This document shows positions 7,638 to 15,426 of a stretch of DNA of 36,059 bases, piece after piece (the stretch's first letter is position 1; every line of letters begins with the position of its first letter). Position numbers and translations under genes: made by a program. Source of the stretch: Holophagaceae bacterium (lineage in GTDB: Bacteria > Acidobacteriota > Holophagae > Holophagales > Holophagaceae); the NCBI GenBank assembly GCA_027451045.1, contig DAIDKC010000095.1, forward strand, positions 1 to 36,059, written 5' to 3'. The notes beneath the pieces are model-generated. The model saw only the letters and a program-made list of their open reading frames with translations. It ran no database searches and had not been told where the DNA came from.

Positions 7638-8474
7638 TCACCTCAGTCCGAACACCCGCCGCAGGAGGTGTTCCCACCAGGCGGCGGGCAGGAGGGCCTT
7701 GGCCTTCCCGGCCCAGAAGGCATCCCTCCCGACGACCACCCGACGGGGGGGACGGGCGGCGACCAGGGCGGCCACGATGCGCCGGGCGCAGGCTTCGGCG
7801 GGGATGCCCATGGCGCGACCCCGCGCCCGGGCGGCCAGGTGGCGCGCCAGGAGGGCCTCGTAGCGGGTGCCCCGGGCCCGCTCCGGCAGGTCGCCCCAGG
7901 CCCGGGCGAGGTTCTCCTGGAACTCGGTTCGGACGGCGCCCGGTTCCACCAGCACCACGGCCACCTCCTCCCCGATCTCCAGGCGCAGGGTCTCCGCGAG
8001 GGCCACCACCGCGTGCTTGGAGGCGTTGTAAGGGCCCGCCAGGGGTATCGAAAGGCGCCCGAGCATGGAGGCCACCTGGATGATGCGGGGGGAGGGCTGG
8101 CGCCGGAGCTGGGGCAGGAAGGCGGTGGTGACGGCGTGGAGGCCCACCACGTTGGTCTCGAACTGGGCGCGGAGATCCTCCGGCCGCGCCAGTTCAAGCG
8201 GCCCGGTCTGACCGTAGCCGGCGTTGTTCACGACCGCCCGCAGGGGCAGGTCCGCGCAGGCGGCCACCGCGCCCGCGAGGCTGGCCGGGTCCGTGACGTC
8301 CAGGGCCAGCACCCGCAGGTCCTCCCCCGGCAGCAGATCCGCCAGGGACTCCGGGCGGCGCGCCGTGGCCACCACGCCCCAGCCCGCCTCCCGGCAGAGA
8401 GGCACCAGGGCCCGTCCGATGCCCGTGGAACAGCCCGTGATCAGGACCCAGGGCCGGCTCGCGGAAGCAGCCAT
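7638..8474 (-). CDS. Short-chain dehydrogenase/reductase (SDR)
   Basis: NAD(P)-dependent oxidoreductase of the classical SDR family, 278 aa. Seen: cofactor motif TGCSTGIG (13-20), Arg residues after the second strand (ATARRPE, consistent with NADP preference), LDVTD (58-62), NNAG (83-86), catalytic Ser136, Tyr149 and Lys153 (YNASK), and PGAVRTEF after the sixth strand. The substrate is not predictable; the family includes ketoreductases and fatty-acyl or retinol-type dehydrogenases. The C-terminal hydrophobic and basic stretch (WAGKAKALLPAAWWEHLLRR) could associate with membrane. Its ATG overlaps the stop of the broken yncE-like gene (TGATG), so translation may be coupled and could be affected by the premature stop there. 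Confidence 0.9.
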   Translation of the reverse strand: MAASASRPWVLITGCSTGIGRALVPLCREAGWGVVATARRPESLADLLPGEDLRVLALDVTDPASLAGAVAACADLPLRAVVNNAGYGQTGPLELARPEDLRAQFETNVVGLHAVTTAFLPQLRRQPSPRIIQVASMLGRLSIPLAGPYNASKHAVVALAETLRLEIGEEVAVVLVEPGAVRTEFQENLARAWGDLPERARGTRYEALLARHLAARARGRAMGIPAEACARRIVAALVAARPPRRVVVGRDAFWAGKAKALLPAAWWEHLLRRVFGLR

Positions 8475-9475
8475 CAGTGCCGGCCCATCACCAGGACGGA
8501 GAAGGTGCCCGGGACGACGCGGGGCCAGCCTCCCGCGGGGTTCGGCTGGAGCTGCGCGAAGGGCAGGAAGATCTCGTGGGTGGCCGGATCCAGCTCCATG
8601 GTGCGGGCACTCCGGCGGGTCCGGAGGGTGTCCACCACCTCGAAATGGTCGCCCTTCCCTTCGTGGATCACCGTCGTGGTGCCGTCGCCGCAGGAGGCGA
8701 AGACGAAGCCCGTCCCCGGATCGAAGCGGGCCACGTCCACGCCCTTGCCGATGGGCAGGGTGGCGACGACCTTGCCGCTATCCGCGTCCAGGACGACCAG
8801 CTTCTGGTTGTGGCAGCCCACGAAGAGGCGCCGGGAGACGGGATCCATGGCCAGGGCCGAGGGCGATTCCCCGGGGGCCAGCGGCCAGCGGGCCACCACC
8901 TTCAGGGCCCGGGGATCCAGCTCCACCACCTCACTCTTGTCCTCCAGGTTGTCGTACACGTGCCCCTTGCCGTCGGCCACGGCGAACTAGGGCCGTCCGC
9001 CGAGGGGGATCGTGCCATGCACCTTCCCGGTGGCGGCCTCGATGACCGTCGCGTCATCGCTCCGGCCGTTGAAGGTGAGCACGAATCCGTCCGCCGGATC
9101 CGCGATGATGGCGTCGGGCCCCTTGCCCGTGGGCACGCTGCCCAGCTTCTTGAGGGTCGCGAGGTCGAAGATGGCGGCGGCATCGGCCTTCCCCTCGCTG
9201 ATGTAGCCCCGCCCCGCGGAGGGCACCAGGGCCACCCCATGCACCCCCGGCGTGTCCGGGATGCGGCCCACCTCCTTTCCCGTCCGGGCGTCCAGGACCG
9301 CCACGGCATCGCCGTGGGTGACGAAGAGATGGCCGCGGCTCCCGTCAAGGGTGACGTAGTCCCACCCGCCCGGCCCCGCGACGGGGAAGGTCCGGAGGAC
9401 CCGGTAGCCGCTGCCGGGCGCTGCGGCGGCGAGCAAAGACGTGGCGAGGGCAAGGAGGGGCTGCCTGAATCGCAT
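8474..9475 (-). pseudogene. YncE-like periplasmic beta-propeller gene interrupted by in-frame TAG
   Basis: A secreted YVTN/YncE-type repeat protein of unknown binding function, split by one amber codon at 8987-8989 (codon 163). The first half has a signal peptide (MRFRQPLLALATSLLAAAAPG) and propeller repeats (GHLFVTHGDAVAVLDARTGK, GYISEGKADAAAIFDLATLK). Past the TAG the same frame continues without indel (FAVADGKGHVYDNLEDKSEV, RLFVGCHNQKLVVLDADSGK, GFVFASCGDG) to a TGA at 8474. Together the halves make about 332 residues, a normal length. A GAG-to-TAG change after GRP would explain it, since homologs as I recall them read PEFAVADGKGHVY there. Possible readings: recent nonsense mutation, sequencing error, or readthrough. 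GTG at 8980 could restart the second half, without an obvious ribosome binding site. Start at 9475 has GGGAG nearby. Confidence 0.85.
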
Positions 9476-9520
9476 GGGTTCTCCCGGGAAGGCGTCTCAG
9501 CCTAGCACTGGACGTCCCGG

Positions 9521-11533
9521 TCAGGCCGGGCTCCGGCGGGGCGCGAAGCGCAGCCAGAGGCCTCCAGCCACCAGCAGGACCAGGGCGATCCAGGCGGGCG
9601 CCGGTCCAGGATCCCTCACCGCCAGGAGCCTCAGCTCCGGGGGCGGACCCGGGGCCCAGCCGTCGGCGTAGAAGCGGAACCCCCCCCACGCGAACGCCGA
9701 TCCGAGGGTGACGGGCCCCTGGGCCAGCACCTGCCCGGCCGGATCCAGGATCTCCACGGTCCCCCGGAGTGCGTCGGGAGCGGGCCCCGCGGGGCGATAC
9801 GCCAGGCGGACCCTGCCCCCCAGGAAGGAGGCGGCTACGGGCCGCCCTTCCGGCCCCCGGGCCTGAAGCCAGTGGGTGGACGCCGCGCCCGTAGCCGGAT
9901 CCCACACCCGGAGGCGGAGGACGGGCCGGGGGTGGGGCCCGGGATCGGGCTCGGGCACGAAGTCGGGCTCGAACCGGGCATGGTCGTAGCGGGCCAGCAC
10001 GGTGACCGACAGGCCCTTCGCGACGACGAAAGGCTTGTCCACCGTGGCGTCCGCTTCGCGGACCACGCGGCCGTCCTGCACGAGGCGGGCCTTGCCATCC
10101 TGCCGAGTGAGGAGCACGAACAGATCCTGGGTCTCCTCCCCCCGGGTCAGGTACTGCAGGGTCATGCCCGGAGGCAGGGTGCGGGCCAGGTAGGCGAGGT
10201 AGTCCTTGTCCTGGACGGGGCGTTCGCTGAGCAGCAGAGGCGCCTGGGCACCGCTGTCCTGGCGGAGCTCGACCTGGATCCAGGGATTGCGGTAGACGGG
10301 GGAGAGGCTGTAGGGCTCCGGTTTCCCGCCCGCACCCTTGTGGATGCCTCCGAACTCGGGATAGATCCCCGTCACCGTGAGGGTGAACCCCGGCAGCCGC
10401 CAGACCGCTCCGGGGGCGACGGGATGCTCCAGGGTCTTGCCCATGAAGGTCAACTCCAGCCACTGCCGCTCGGGGGGATGGGGAGCCAGGTCCTTCAGCA
10501 GGTCCGGCGTGAACCGCTCGCGGTAGACCACAGCTAAGCGGCCCTGGGGCTCATCCCGCCGCCATCCCCCCGGGTCGTCCGCGAACAGGAAGCCCACCAG
10601 GGGTTCCGCGTTCCCGAGCCCCAGCATGACCTGGGCGGCGGGATTGACGGGGCTTCGGGGATCCTCCACCACCTGCCCGCTGGGTGCCGCATCGGGAATG
10701 AGCTTCTCGACCCGGTAGCGCAGGCCCCCGGGCAGGGGCCCGGTCTGGCCCGATTCGACGCGGCAGGTCCAGGCCTCCGGACCGCCTTCCACAGCACCCT
10801 TCGGTAGCAAAGCCAGCCTGCATCCACGGCCCGGCGCCGCGGGATCGAGGGAGGCCAGCCGCACCCGGAAGCCCGGCAGCGTCAGCGGCGCCGCGCCGGA
10901 ACGCCCGCCCTGGAAGACCCCCGCGGAGGCTCCGGGCGCCAGCCAGGCCGCGACCCGGCGGGCCCTGGCCTGGTTCCAGATGGAACTCCCCGCGAGCAGG
11001 AGGGTGCCTGCGGCCACCAGGCCGCGGCCCAGCCGGGGCGCGCCGGCCCCGCGCAGGCTCCAAGCCCCGGCGAGCCCGGCGAGGGGCAGCAGGAGGCTCT
11101 CCAGCCAGAGGCTGCGCCCCAGGTCCGCCAGCCGGCGGGTGGCCAGGAAGGGTACGGCCGCCTCCGGGAAGCCGCCCGCCGGGACCTCTCCTCCTCGCAG
11201 CTTCACCACCGCCGCCCCGCCCAGGAGGGCCAGGACCAGGATTCCGCCCAGGCTCCAGGCCAGCAACGGGGAGGCCATGAGCCTCCGCCAGCCTCCGGGA
11301 TCCGCAAGCCGCCAGGCGGCTGCGAGGGCCGCGCAGGCCACCAGGGGCGCCAGGGCGGCCATCCAGGAGGCCACGCCCTGGCGGAGGAAGACCCCCTCCA
11401 GAGCCATCCACGCCAGCGTCCACAGCAGGGCGCAAAGCCCCAGGAGAACTGGGTTCTCCGCGAGCGGTGCCGCAAGCCGCCGCCGGAAGGAGGCACGGGA
11501 ATCGGGGACCGGATCGCTCATGGGGACTCGCAC
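9521..11533 (-). CDS. ResB-like membrane protein (cytochrome c biogenesis type)
   Basis: Large membrane protein, 670 aa from a GTG at 11533 (666 from an ATG at 11521; neither has a convincing Shine-Dalgarno, though a CATACT -10 box ends 10 bp before the GTG). About five hydrophobic segments lie in the first 190 residues (near 27-50, 54-76, 90-110, 140-160, 168-183), then a long extracytoplasmic region, then one C-terminal helix (about 645-663). The end matches the ResB/CcsB pattern: GGFRFYADG, then DPGPAP before the last helix. ResB with CcsA delivers and holds haem for cytochrome c assembly; no CcsA partner is in the window. Assignment rests on architecture and the C-terminal signature, so it is moderate; a divergent ResB-like protein with another role is possible. 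Confidence 0.6.
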   Translation of the reverse strand: MRVPMSDPVPDSRASFRRRLAAPLAENPVLLGLCALLWTLAWMALEGVFLRQGVASWMAALAPLVACAALAAAWRLADPGGWRRLMASPLLAWSLGGILVLALLGGAAVVKLRGGEVPAGGFPEAAVPFLATRRLADLGRSLWLESLLLPLAGLAGAWSLRGAGAPRLGRGLVAAGTLLLAGSSIWNQARARRVAAWLAPGASAGVFQGGRSGAAPLTLPGFRVRLASLDPAAPGRGCRLALLPKGAVEGGPEAWTCRVESGQTGPLPGGLRYRVEKLIPDAAPSGQVVEDPRSPVNPAAQVMLGLGNAEPLVGFLFADDPGGWRRDEPQGRLAVVYRERFTPDLLKDLAPHPPERQWLELTFMGKTLEHPVAPGAVWRLPGFTLTVTGIYPEFGGIHKGAGGKPEPYSLSPVYRNPWIQVELRQDSGAQAPLLLSERPVQDKDYLAYLARTLPPGMTLQYLTRGEETQDLFVLLTRQDGKARLVQDGRVVREADATVDKPFVVAKGLSVTVLARYDHARFEPDFVPEPDPGPHPRPVLRLRVWDPATGAASTHWLQARGPEGRPVAASFLGGRVRLAYRPAGPAPDALRGTVEILDPAGQVLAQGPVTLGSAFAWGGFRFYADGWAPGPPPELRLLAVRDPGPAPAWIALVLLVAGGLWLRFAPRRSPA

Positions 11534-11555
11534 AGGAGCCCCCAGTATGGCCGCC

Positions 11556-13277
11556 TCAGACCAGGGCCAGGAGGCCCACCAGCCAGAAGCTGAGGTCCAC
11601 GCTCAATTCAAAGCGGGCCCGCCGGGTGGTGAAGCGCTCGTGGTAGAGCCACAGGTAGAACATCGGATAGCCGGCGCAGAGCACCAGGACCAGGGCCACC
11701 GCCAGGGGGTGCCCTTCGGCCCGAGTCTGGAACGTGAGCCATAGCGTCCCGGCCAGCAGGGCCCCGAGGAGCAGGGCCAGCACCGCCTTGGTGGCGCGCT
11801 TGCCCAGCAGGATGGGGAGGGTCTCCTTCCCGATGATCTGGTCGTTCTGCATGTCGCGGATCTCGTAGATCACCGTCCGGACGAAGGCCAGGACTCCCAC
11901 CAGGAAGAGCGCCGCGAAGGCCCGGAGGTCCCAGGCCCGGCCCGCCTGCCAGACGGGCATGGCCACCGAGACGGTGGCCAGCGCCAGGGCCACCATCCCG
12001 TCCTTGGAGCCCGGGATCCCCCGCAGGCTCAAGGTGCGGTTCCCCAGGCGGAAGCGGCGCTTGTAGGCGGCGCCCATGAGGGAGGCAGCGGCCACGACGC
12101 CCAGGGGACGGAGGCCGAGGCTGGCCGCGAGGCCGAGGGTGGCGGCCATGGCCAGCGTGCCGGAGAGCAGCAGGCTCCTGCGGTTCCGCTCCAGGAAGCG
12201 GGCGCGGGCTGGCCCCTTGGCCCCCAGGCCGAGGGGATCGAGGAAGGGGCTGAAGAGGTACATCGCCAGCACGTAGGTGGCCGTCAGCAGGGGATAGCGC
12301 CAGCTGGGGGGCAGACCCAGCCAGCGGTGGATCCCTGCGGTCATGAGCGCGCCCCCGATGGCCATCAGCGAGGAGCTGCCGAAGGCGGCCTGGGCAAAAT
12401 TCCGCCACCGGTTGGGCCCGCCGCCCAGCTGCTCCAGCACGTCCACCACCTCGTCCACCAGCCAGGTGGGCGTGGAGGCGCCCGCCATCACGCCCACCGT
12501 CTCCCGCCCGGTGAAGGCCCCGAGGTCCAGCTCCGAGGCCGTCTCCACGTACTGCACCGGCTTGCCGTGGTGGTGGGCCAGTTCGGCCAGGTGCTTGGTG
12601 TTGCTGGAGGACTTGCCGCCCACCACCACCACGGCATCCACGGTCCGGGCCAGCTCCTGGGCCTCCTCCTGGCGCGTCCAGGTGTCCTCGCAGATGGTGT
12701 TCTCGAAGATGGCCTCGCCCGCCCGGCCCCGGATGTAGTCCGTGATCTCCCGGAAGTCCTTCACCGTGAACGTGGTCTGGGCCACCACGAGGACCTTCCG
12801 CAGCTGGGCATCCGGGAGGGCCCTGGCCTCCTCCATGTTGGCCACGATGGCGCTGCCGCTCTCCGCGAAGCTCTGGTGCGCCACGCTCTCCGCATGCCCG
12901 TGGGTGCCGAGGATCACCGTGAAGTAGCCCTTCGGGCTCCATTTCTTGATGCGGCTGTGGACCTTCGCGACCTCGGGGCAGGTGGCGTTGACGATCTTCA
13001 GCTCCCCCTGCTTCTGGCGCTCCTTCAGGCCTCGCAGGTCCTGGATGGGAATGCCATGGGCCCGGATGACCACCGTGCCCTTCTCGACCTTGTCCGGGGA
13101 AGGCGCGACGGCTACGCCGCGCTTCCCTAGGAGTTCCAGGGCCTGGGGATTGTGGATGAGGGGCCCCAGGGTCTGGATCGTCCGTCCGTCGCTGCGGGCG
13201 GAGGCCTCCAGCACCGCATCCATGGCGCGCCGCACCCCCCAGCAGAACCCTGCGGTCTTGGCGACGATCACTTTCAT
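11556..13277 (-). CDS. ispH: IspH (HMBPP reductase) fused to a UbiA-like prenyltransferase domain
   Basis: Bifunctional 573-aa protein. Residues 1-285 are IspH, the last enzyme of the MEP isoprenoid pathway, reducing HMBPP to IPP and DMAPP with a 4Fe-4S cluster. Ligands Cys12, Cys100 and Cys196 and active-site residues His42, His74, His128, Glu130, the QTT threonines (168-169), the SSN block (223-226) and Ser268 all align with E. coli IspH. Residues about 295-573 are a multi-helix membrane domain of UbiA type: the second Asp motif is clear (Asp475-x3-Asp479, then GKETLP), while the first is degenerate (YLFSPFLD at 340-347 instead of NDxxDxxxD). Such a fusion would couple prenyl diphosphate supply to prenyl transfer at the membrane, possibly for quinone or haem O. 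Start at 13277 is the only one in line with IspH homologs, with weak ribosome binding sequence. Confidence 0.9.
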   Translation of the reverse strand: MKVIVAKTAGFCWGVRRAMDAVLEASARSDGRTIQTLGPLIHNPQALELLGKRGVAVAPSPDKVEKGTVVIRAHGIPIQDLRGLKERQKQGELKIVNATCPEVAKVHSRIKKWSPKGYFTVILGTHGHAESVAHQSFAESGSAIVANMEEARALPDAQLRKVLVVAQTTFTVKDFREITDYIRGRAGEAIFENTICEDTWTRQEEAQELARTVDAVVVVGGKSSSNTKHLAELAHHHGKPVQYVETASELDLGAFTGRETVGVMAGASTPTWLVDEVVDVLEQLGGGPNRWRNFAQAAFGSSSLMAIGGALMTAGIHRWLGLPPSWRYPLLTATYVLAMYLFSPFLDPLGLGAKGPARARFLERNRRSLLLSGTLAMAATLGLAASLGLRPLGVVAAASLMGAAYKRRFRLGNRTLSLRGIPGSKDGMVALALATVSVAMPVWQAGRAWDLRAFAALFLVGVLAFVRTVIYEIRDMQNDQIIGKETLPILLGKRATKAVLALLLGALLAGTLWLTFQTRAEGHPLAVALVLVLCAGYPMFYLWLYHERFTTRRARFELSVDLSFWLVGLLALV

Positions 13278-13292
13278 GGCAGCCCCAAAATC

Positions 13293-13309
13293 CTGACCTT
13301 ATTGGTCAG
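13293..13309. promoter_or_regulatory. Inverted repeat between divergent ispH-ubiA and acyltransferase genes
   Basis: Perfect 6-bp arms around a 5-bp AT-rich centre: CTGACC TTATT GGTCAG. It sits 16 bp upstream of the ispH start. On the minus strand a GATAAT box (13310-13315) adjoins it, so the repeat would cover the transcription start. On the plus strand a TAGACT box (13332-13337) puts the repeat centre about 43 bp upstream of the predicted start, the spacing of a class II activator site. Operator for an unknown regulator is an inference. Confidence 0.45.
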
Positions 13310-13366
13310 ATTATCCATGATAGCGCCGGGCTAGACTGGGGGCCAGCCTTGCACCGCGGCCCTCCC

Positions 13367-14512
13367 ATGTCCACTCCGCCTGCCCCCTCCCCTGCCCGTT
13401 TCGACCTGCTGGACGCCGCCCGCCTGGTGGCCATCCTGCTCATGCTCCAGGGGCACACCCTGGAGGCCTTCGTGGCCCCCTCCGCCATGGACTGGACCCG
13501 CCTCCGCTGGGAACTCTGGGGCCAGCTCCGGGGACTCACGGCGCCGCTTTTCCTGCTCATCTCCGGCGCCGCTGCGGTACTGGCGACCCGCCGGGGCCCG
13601 GACGGGCAGGTGCCCCGCGCCCTGCTCGGGCGGCGTCTCCGGACCGCCCTCAAGGTGCTCGCCATCGGCTACCTGCTCGTGTTCCCCGCAGCGCACCTGG
13701 CCGACCTCCGCTGGGTCTCCCCCGCGGGTTGGCAGGCCTTCCTGCAGGTGAACATCCTGCAGCTCAACGCCGTCGCCCTCCTGGGCCTGACCGCCCTCCT
13801 GGCCCTGACCCGCTCCGCCCGCACCCAGGGAGCCTGGAGCCTGGGTCTGGGCCTGGCGATCCTGCTGGCGGCGCCCTGGGTCGCCATCCTCCCCTGGTTC
13901 GCCTGGCTGCCCGAAGGCCTGGCCGCCTATCTGTCCTACGCCCACGGCTCCCTGTTCCCGATCTTTCCCTCGGCGGCCTTCATGTTCCTAGGGGCCACCC
14001 TGGGCGCCGGGCTGCTCGAGTCCCCCGGGCCCGAGCGGCTGGGCCGGTTCCGCCTCGCCGTCCTCGGCGCGGGACTCACCTGCCTCGCCTTCTCCCTGGT
14101 CGCACCCCACCTGCCCGAGCCCCCACTGCCCCCCCTGGAGGCCTACCAGGCCGGCTGGGGCCCGGTCTTCCACCGGCTGGGGTTCGCCTTCCTGGCCCTG
14201 GGTGTCCTGGCCGCCCTGGCCCAGGCGTGGCCCGGCGCGACCCGGGCTCTGGCGCCCCTGGGCCGCAAGTCCCTCGCGATCTACGTCGTCCACCTGGCCC
14301 TGATCTACGGCACGCCATGGACACCGGGCCTGATGGGCCCCGCCCTCCACAGCCTCGGAGGGACTCAGGGGGTCCGGCTGGTGCCCCTCGTCGCCCTGGC
14401 CACCTTCGCCGTGGTCCTCGCCTGGGATCGCCTCCGGAACGCCTCAAGCCGCATCCGGGCCCTGGCCCACGCCACCGCCGCCTGCGCCCTGGGCTACGCC
14501 CTGCTCTTCTGA
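13367..14512 (+). CDS. HGSNAT/DUF1624-like membrane acyltransferase
   Basis: Polytopic membrane protein, 381 aa, about ten hydrophobic helices. The N-terminus FDLLDAARLVAILLMLQGHT with its conserved Asp, Arg and His, followed by LRGLTAPLFLLISGA, resembles the DUF1624/heparan-alpha-glucosaminide N-acetyltransferase group and, more distantly, acyltransferase-3 proteins, which move acyl groups across or at the membrane onto sugars. A second conserved patch, LGRKSLAIYVVHLALIYG, fits the same superfamily. Start chosen at ATG 13367, which gives a short N-terminal tail before the first helix; a TTG at 13349 in frame is possible. No Shine-Dalgarno sequence is visible. The gene is divergent from ispH-ubiA and convergent with the barrel gene. 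Substrate unknown. Confidence 0.7.
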   Translation: MSTPPAPSPARFDLLDAARLVAILLMLQGHTLEAFVAPSAMDWTRLRWELWGQLRGLTAPLFLLISGAAAVLATRRGPDGQVPRALLGRRLRTALKVLAIGYLLVFPAAHLADLRWVSPAGWQAFLQVNILQLNAVALLGLTALLALTRSARTQGAWSLGLGLAILLAAPWVAILPWFAWLPEGLAAYLSYAHGSLFPIFPSAAFMFLGATLGAGLLESPGPERLGRFRLAVLGAGLTCLAFSLVAPHLPEPPLPPLEAYQAGWGPVFHRLGFAFLALGVLAALAQAWPGATRALAPLGRKSLAIYVVHLALIYGTPWTPGLMGPALHSLGGTQGVRLVPLVALATFAVVLAWDRLRNASSRIRALAHATAACALGYALLF

Positions 14513-14549
14513 GACCGGCATCGCGCGCCAACCCCGCGCGATGCCGGTC
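14513..14549. terminator. Strong bidirectional hairpin between convergent genes
   Basis: Perfect 15-bp stem (GACCGGCATCGCGCG with its complement) and a 7-base loop, starting at the base after the acyltransferase stop and ending 13 bp before the barrel-gene stop. There is no T-run on either side, which is common in GC-rich genomes. Confidence 0.75.
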
Positions 14550-14562
14550 CGTCCCCGTTCCT

Positions 14563-15189
14563 TCAGAAGCGCCAGCCCAGGCTCGCCTGGAGGACGTTGG
14601 CGTCGAAGGTGCTGCTGAGGCTGCCCACGACGTAGCGGGCTTCGAGGTCCACCCGCCGGCCGAACTGGATGCCGGCCCCGGCCGTGAAGACGAGCTTGGT
14701 GGTCCAGAGCGTGGTGCGCGCACCCGCCGTGGTCTGTTCCAGGTCCCAGCGGGCCCCTCCCAGCCCTGCCACGAGGTAGGACTGCACCGGCCCCTGGTTC
14801 AGCTTGAACAGATGGTCGAAGCTGAGCAGGTAGTTCTTGGCATAGGTGCGGGTGCCGGCGGGTCCCACCTGTCCGCCCTCGGGGAAGGTGTTCCATTCCA
14901 GCCGGGTCCGGCTGGCATTCCAGTCCCCGTACTCGCGGGTCCACTGGACGCCCACGCCGAGCCCGGTGCGGCGGTCGAGACTGGTCCTGAGATCCCCCAG
15001 GGGGAGGTCCGCCTGCACCGTGGCACCGAAGACCGAGCGGGAGCGCCAGCACCATTCCCAGGGTTGGTGACAGTCACGGGAGGTGCCGGACGAGGGCGCA
15101 GGCGCCTGAGGCTGAGCCGGCGCCTGTGCGGCCAGGCAGGTTCCAGCCAGGGCCATGGGGAGGAGGTACAGGGTTCGGACGAGGGGCAT
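14563..15189 (-). CDS. Outer-membrane beta-barrel protein
   Basis: Predicted 208-aa exported barrel. A signal peptide is visible (MPLVRTLYLLPMALAGTCLA), then a proline/alanine-rich linker and a CHQPWEWC segment whose two cysteines could form a disulfide. The rest alternates polar and hydrophobic residues in short strands (VFGATVQADLPLGDL, TGLGVGVQWTREYGDW, VQSYLVAGLGGARWDL, KLVFTAGAGIQFGRRVDLEARY) and ends in a terminal Phe (LQASLGWRF), the classic signal for barrel insertion by BamA. Size fits an 8-stranded barrel. Start at 15189 has AAGGAG six bases upstream. Function unknown; structural or small-molecule roles are both possible. Confidence 0.8.
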   Translation of the reverse strand: MPLVRTLYLLPMALAGTCLAAQAPAQPQAPAPSSGTSRDCHQPWEWCWRSRSVFGATVQADLPLGDLRTSLDRRTGLGVGVQWTREYGDWNASRTRLEWNTFPEGGQVGPAGTRTYAKNYLLSFDHLFKLNQGPVQSYLVAGLGGARWDLEQTTAGARTTLWTTKLVFTAGAGIQFGRRVDLEARYVVGSLSSTFDANVLQASLGWRF

Positions 15190-15316
15190 GCCAGCTCCTT
15201 GGAACGCGCGCCTGGGGCGCGAGGGATGCTGGGCCTACGCAGGAGGCGTGCCGGAGGTTGAGCCGCCCCAGCGCAGGGGATCCCAGGCCGCCGCGCCTCC
15301 GGCGCGTCGTGTCCTG

Positions 15317-15347
15317 CATCCCCTGTCGGGAAACACCACAGGGGATG
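15317..15347. repeat. 10-bp perfect inverted repeat with 11-base loop
   Basis: CATCCCCTGT and ACAGGGGATG flank CGGGAAACACC. It lies in the 237-bp gap between the qNOR gene and the barrel gene, both on the minus strand, 35 bp past the qNOR terminator hairpin in transcription order and about 130 bp upstream of the barrel start. It could be a second terminator, an operator for the barrel gene or a small dispersed repeat. Nothing else recognisable lies in this gap. Confidence 0.5.
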
Positions 15348-15381
15348 AATCCGGCCGCCTCCAGCGCGGCCGCCCCGACAC

Positions 15382-15412
15382 GGGAAGGCCCCCGCCGGGC
15401 GGGGGCCTTCCC
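15382..15412 (-). terminator. Hairpin terminator after qNOR gene
   Basis: A 13-bp perfect stem (GGGAAGGCCCCCG with its complement) and a 5-base loop, 14 bp past the qNOR stop codon. No T-run follows. Confidence 0.75.
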
Positions 15413-15426
15413 TGCACGGAGGGGGT

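Noticed and set aside
8474-8980. Separate 168-aa gene starting at GTG 8980
   Set aside because: It has no ribosome binding site or signal peptide and is the same-frame continuation of the upstream propeller gene after one TAG.
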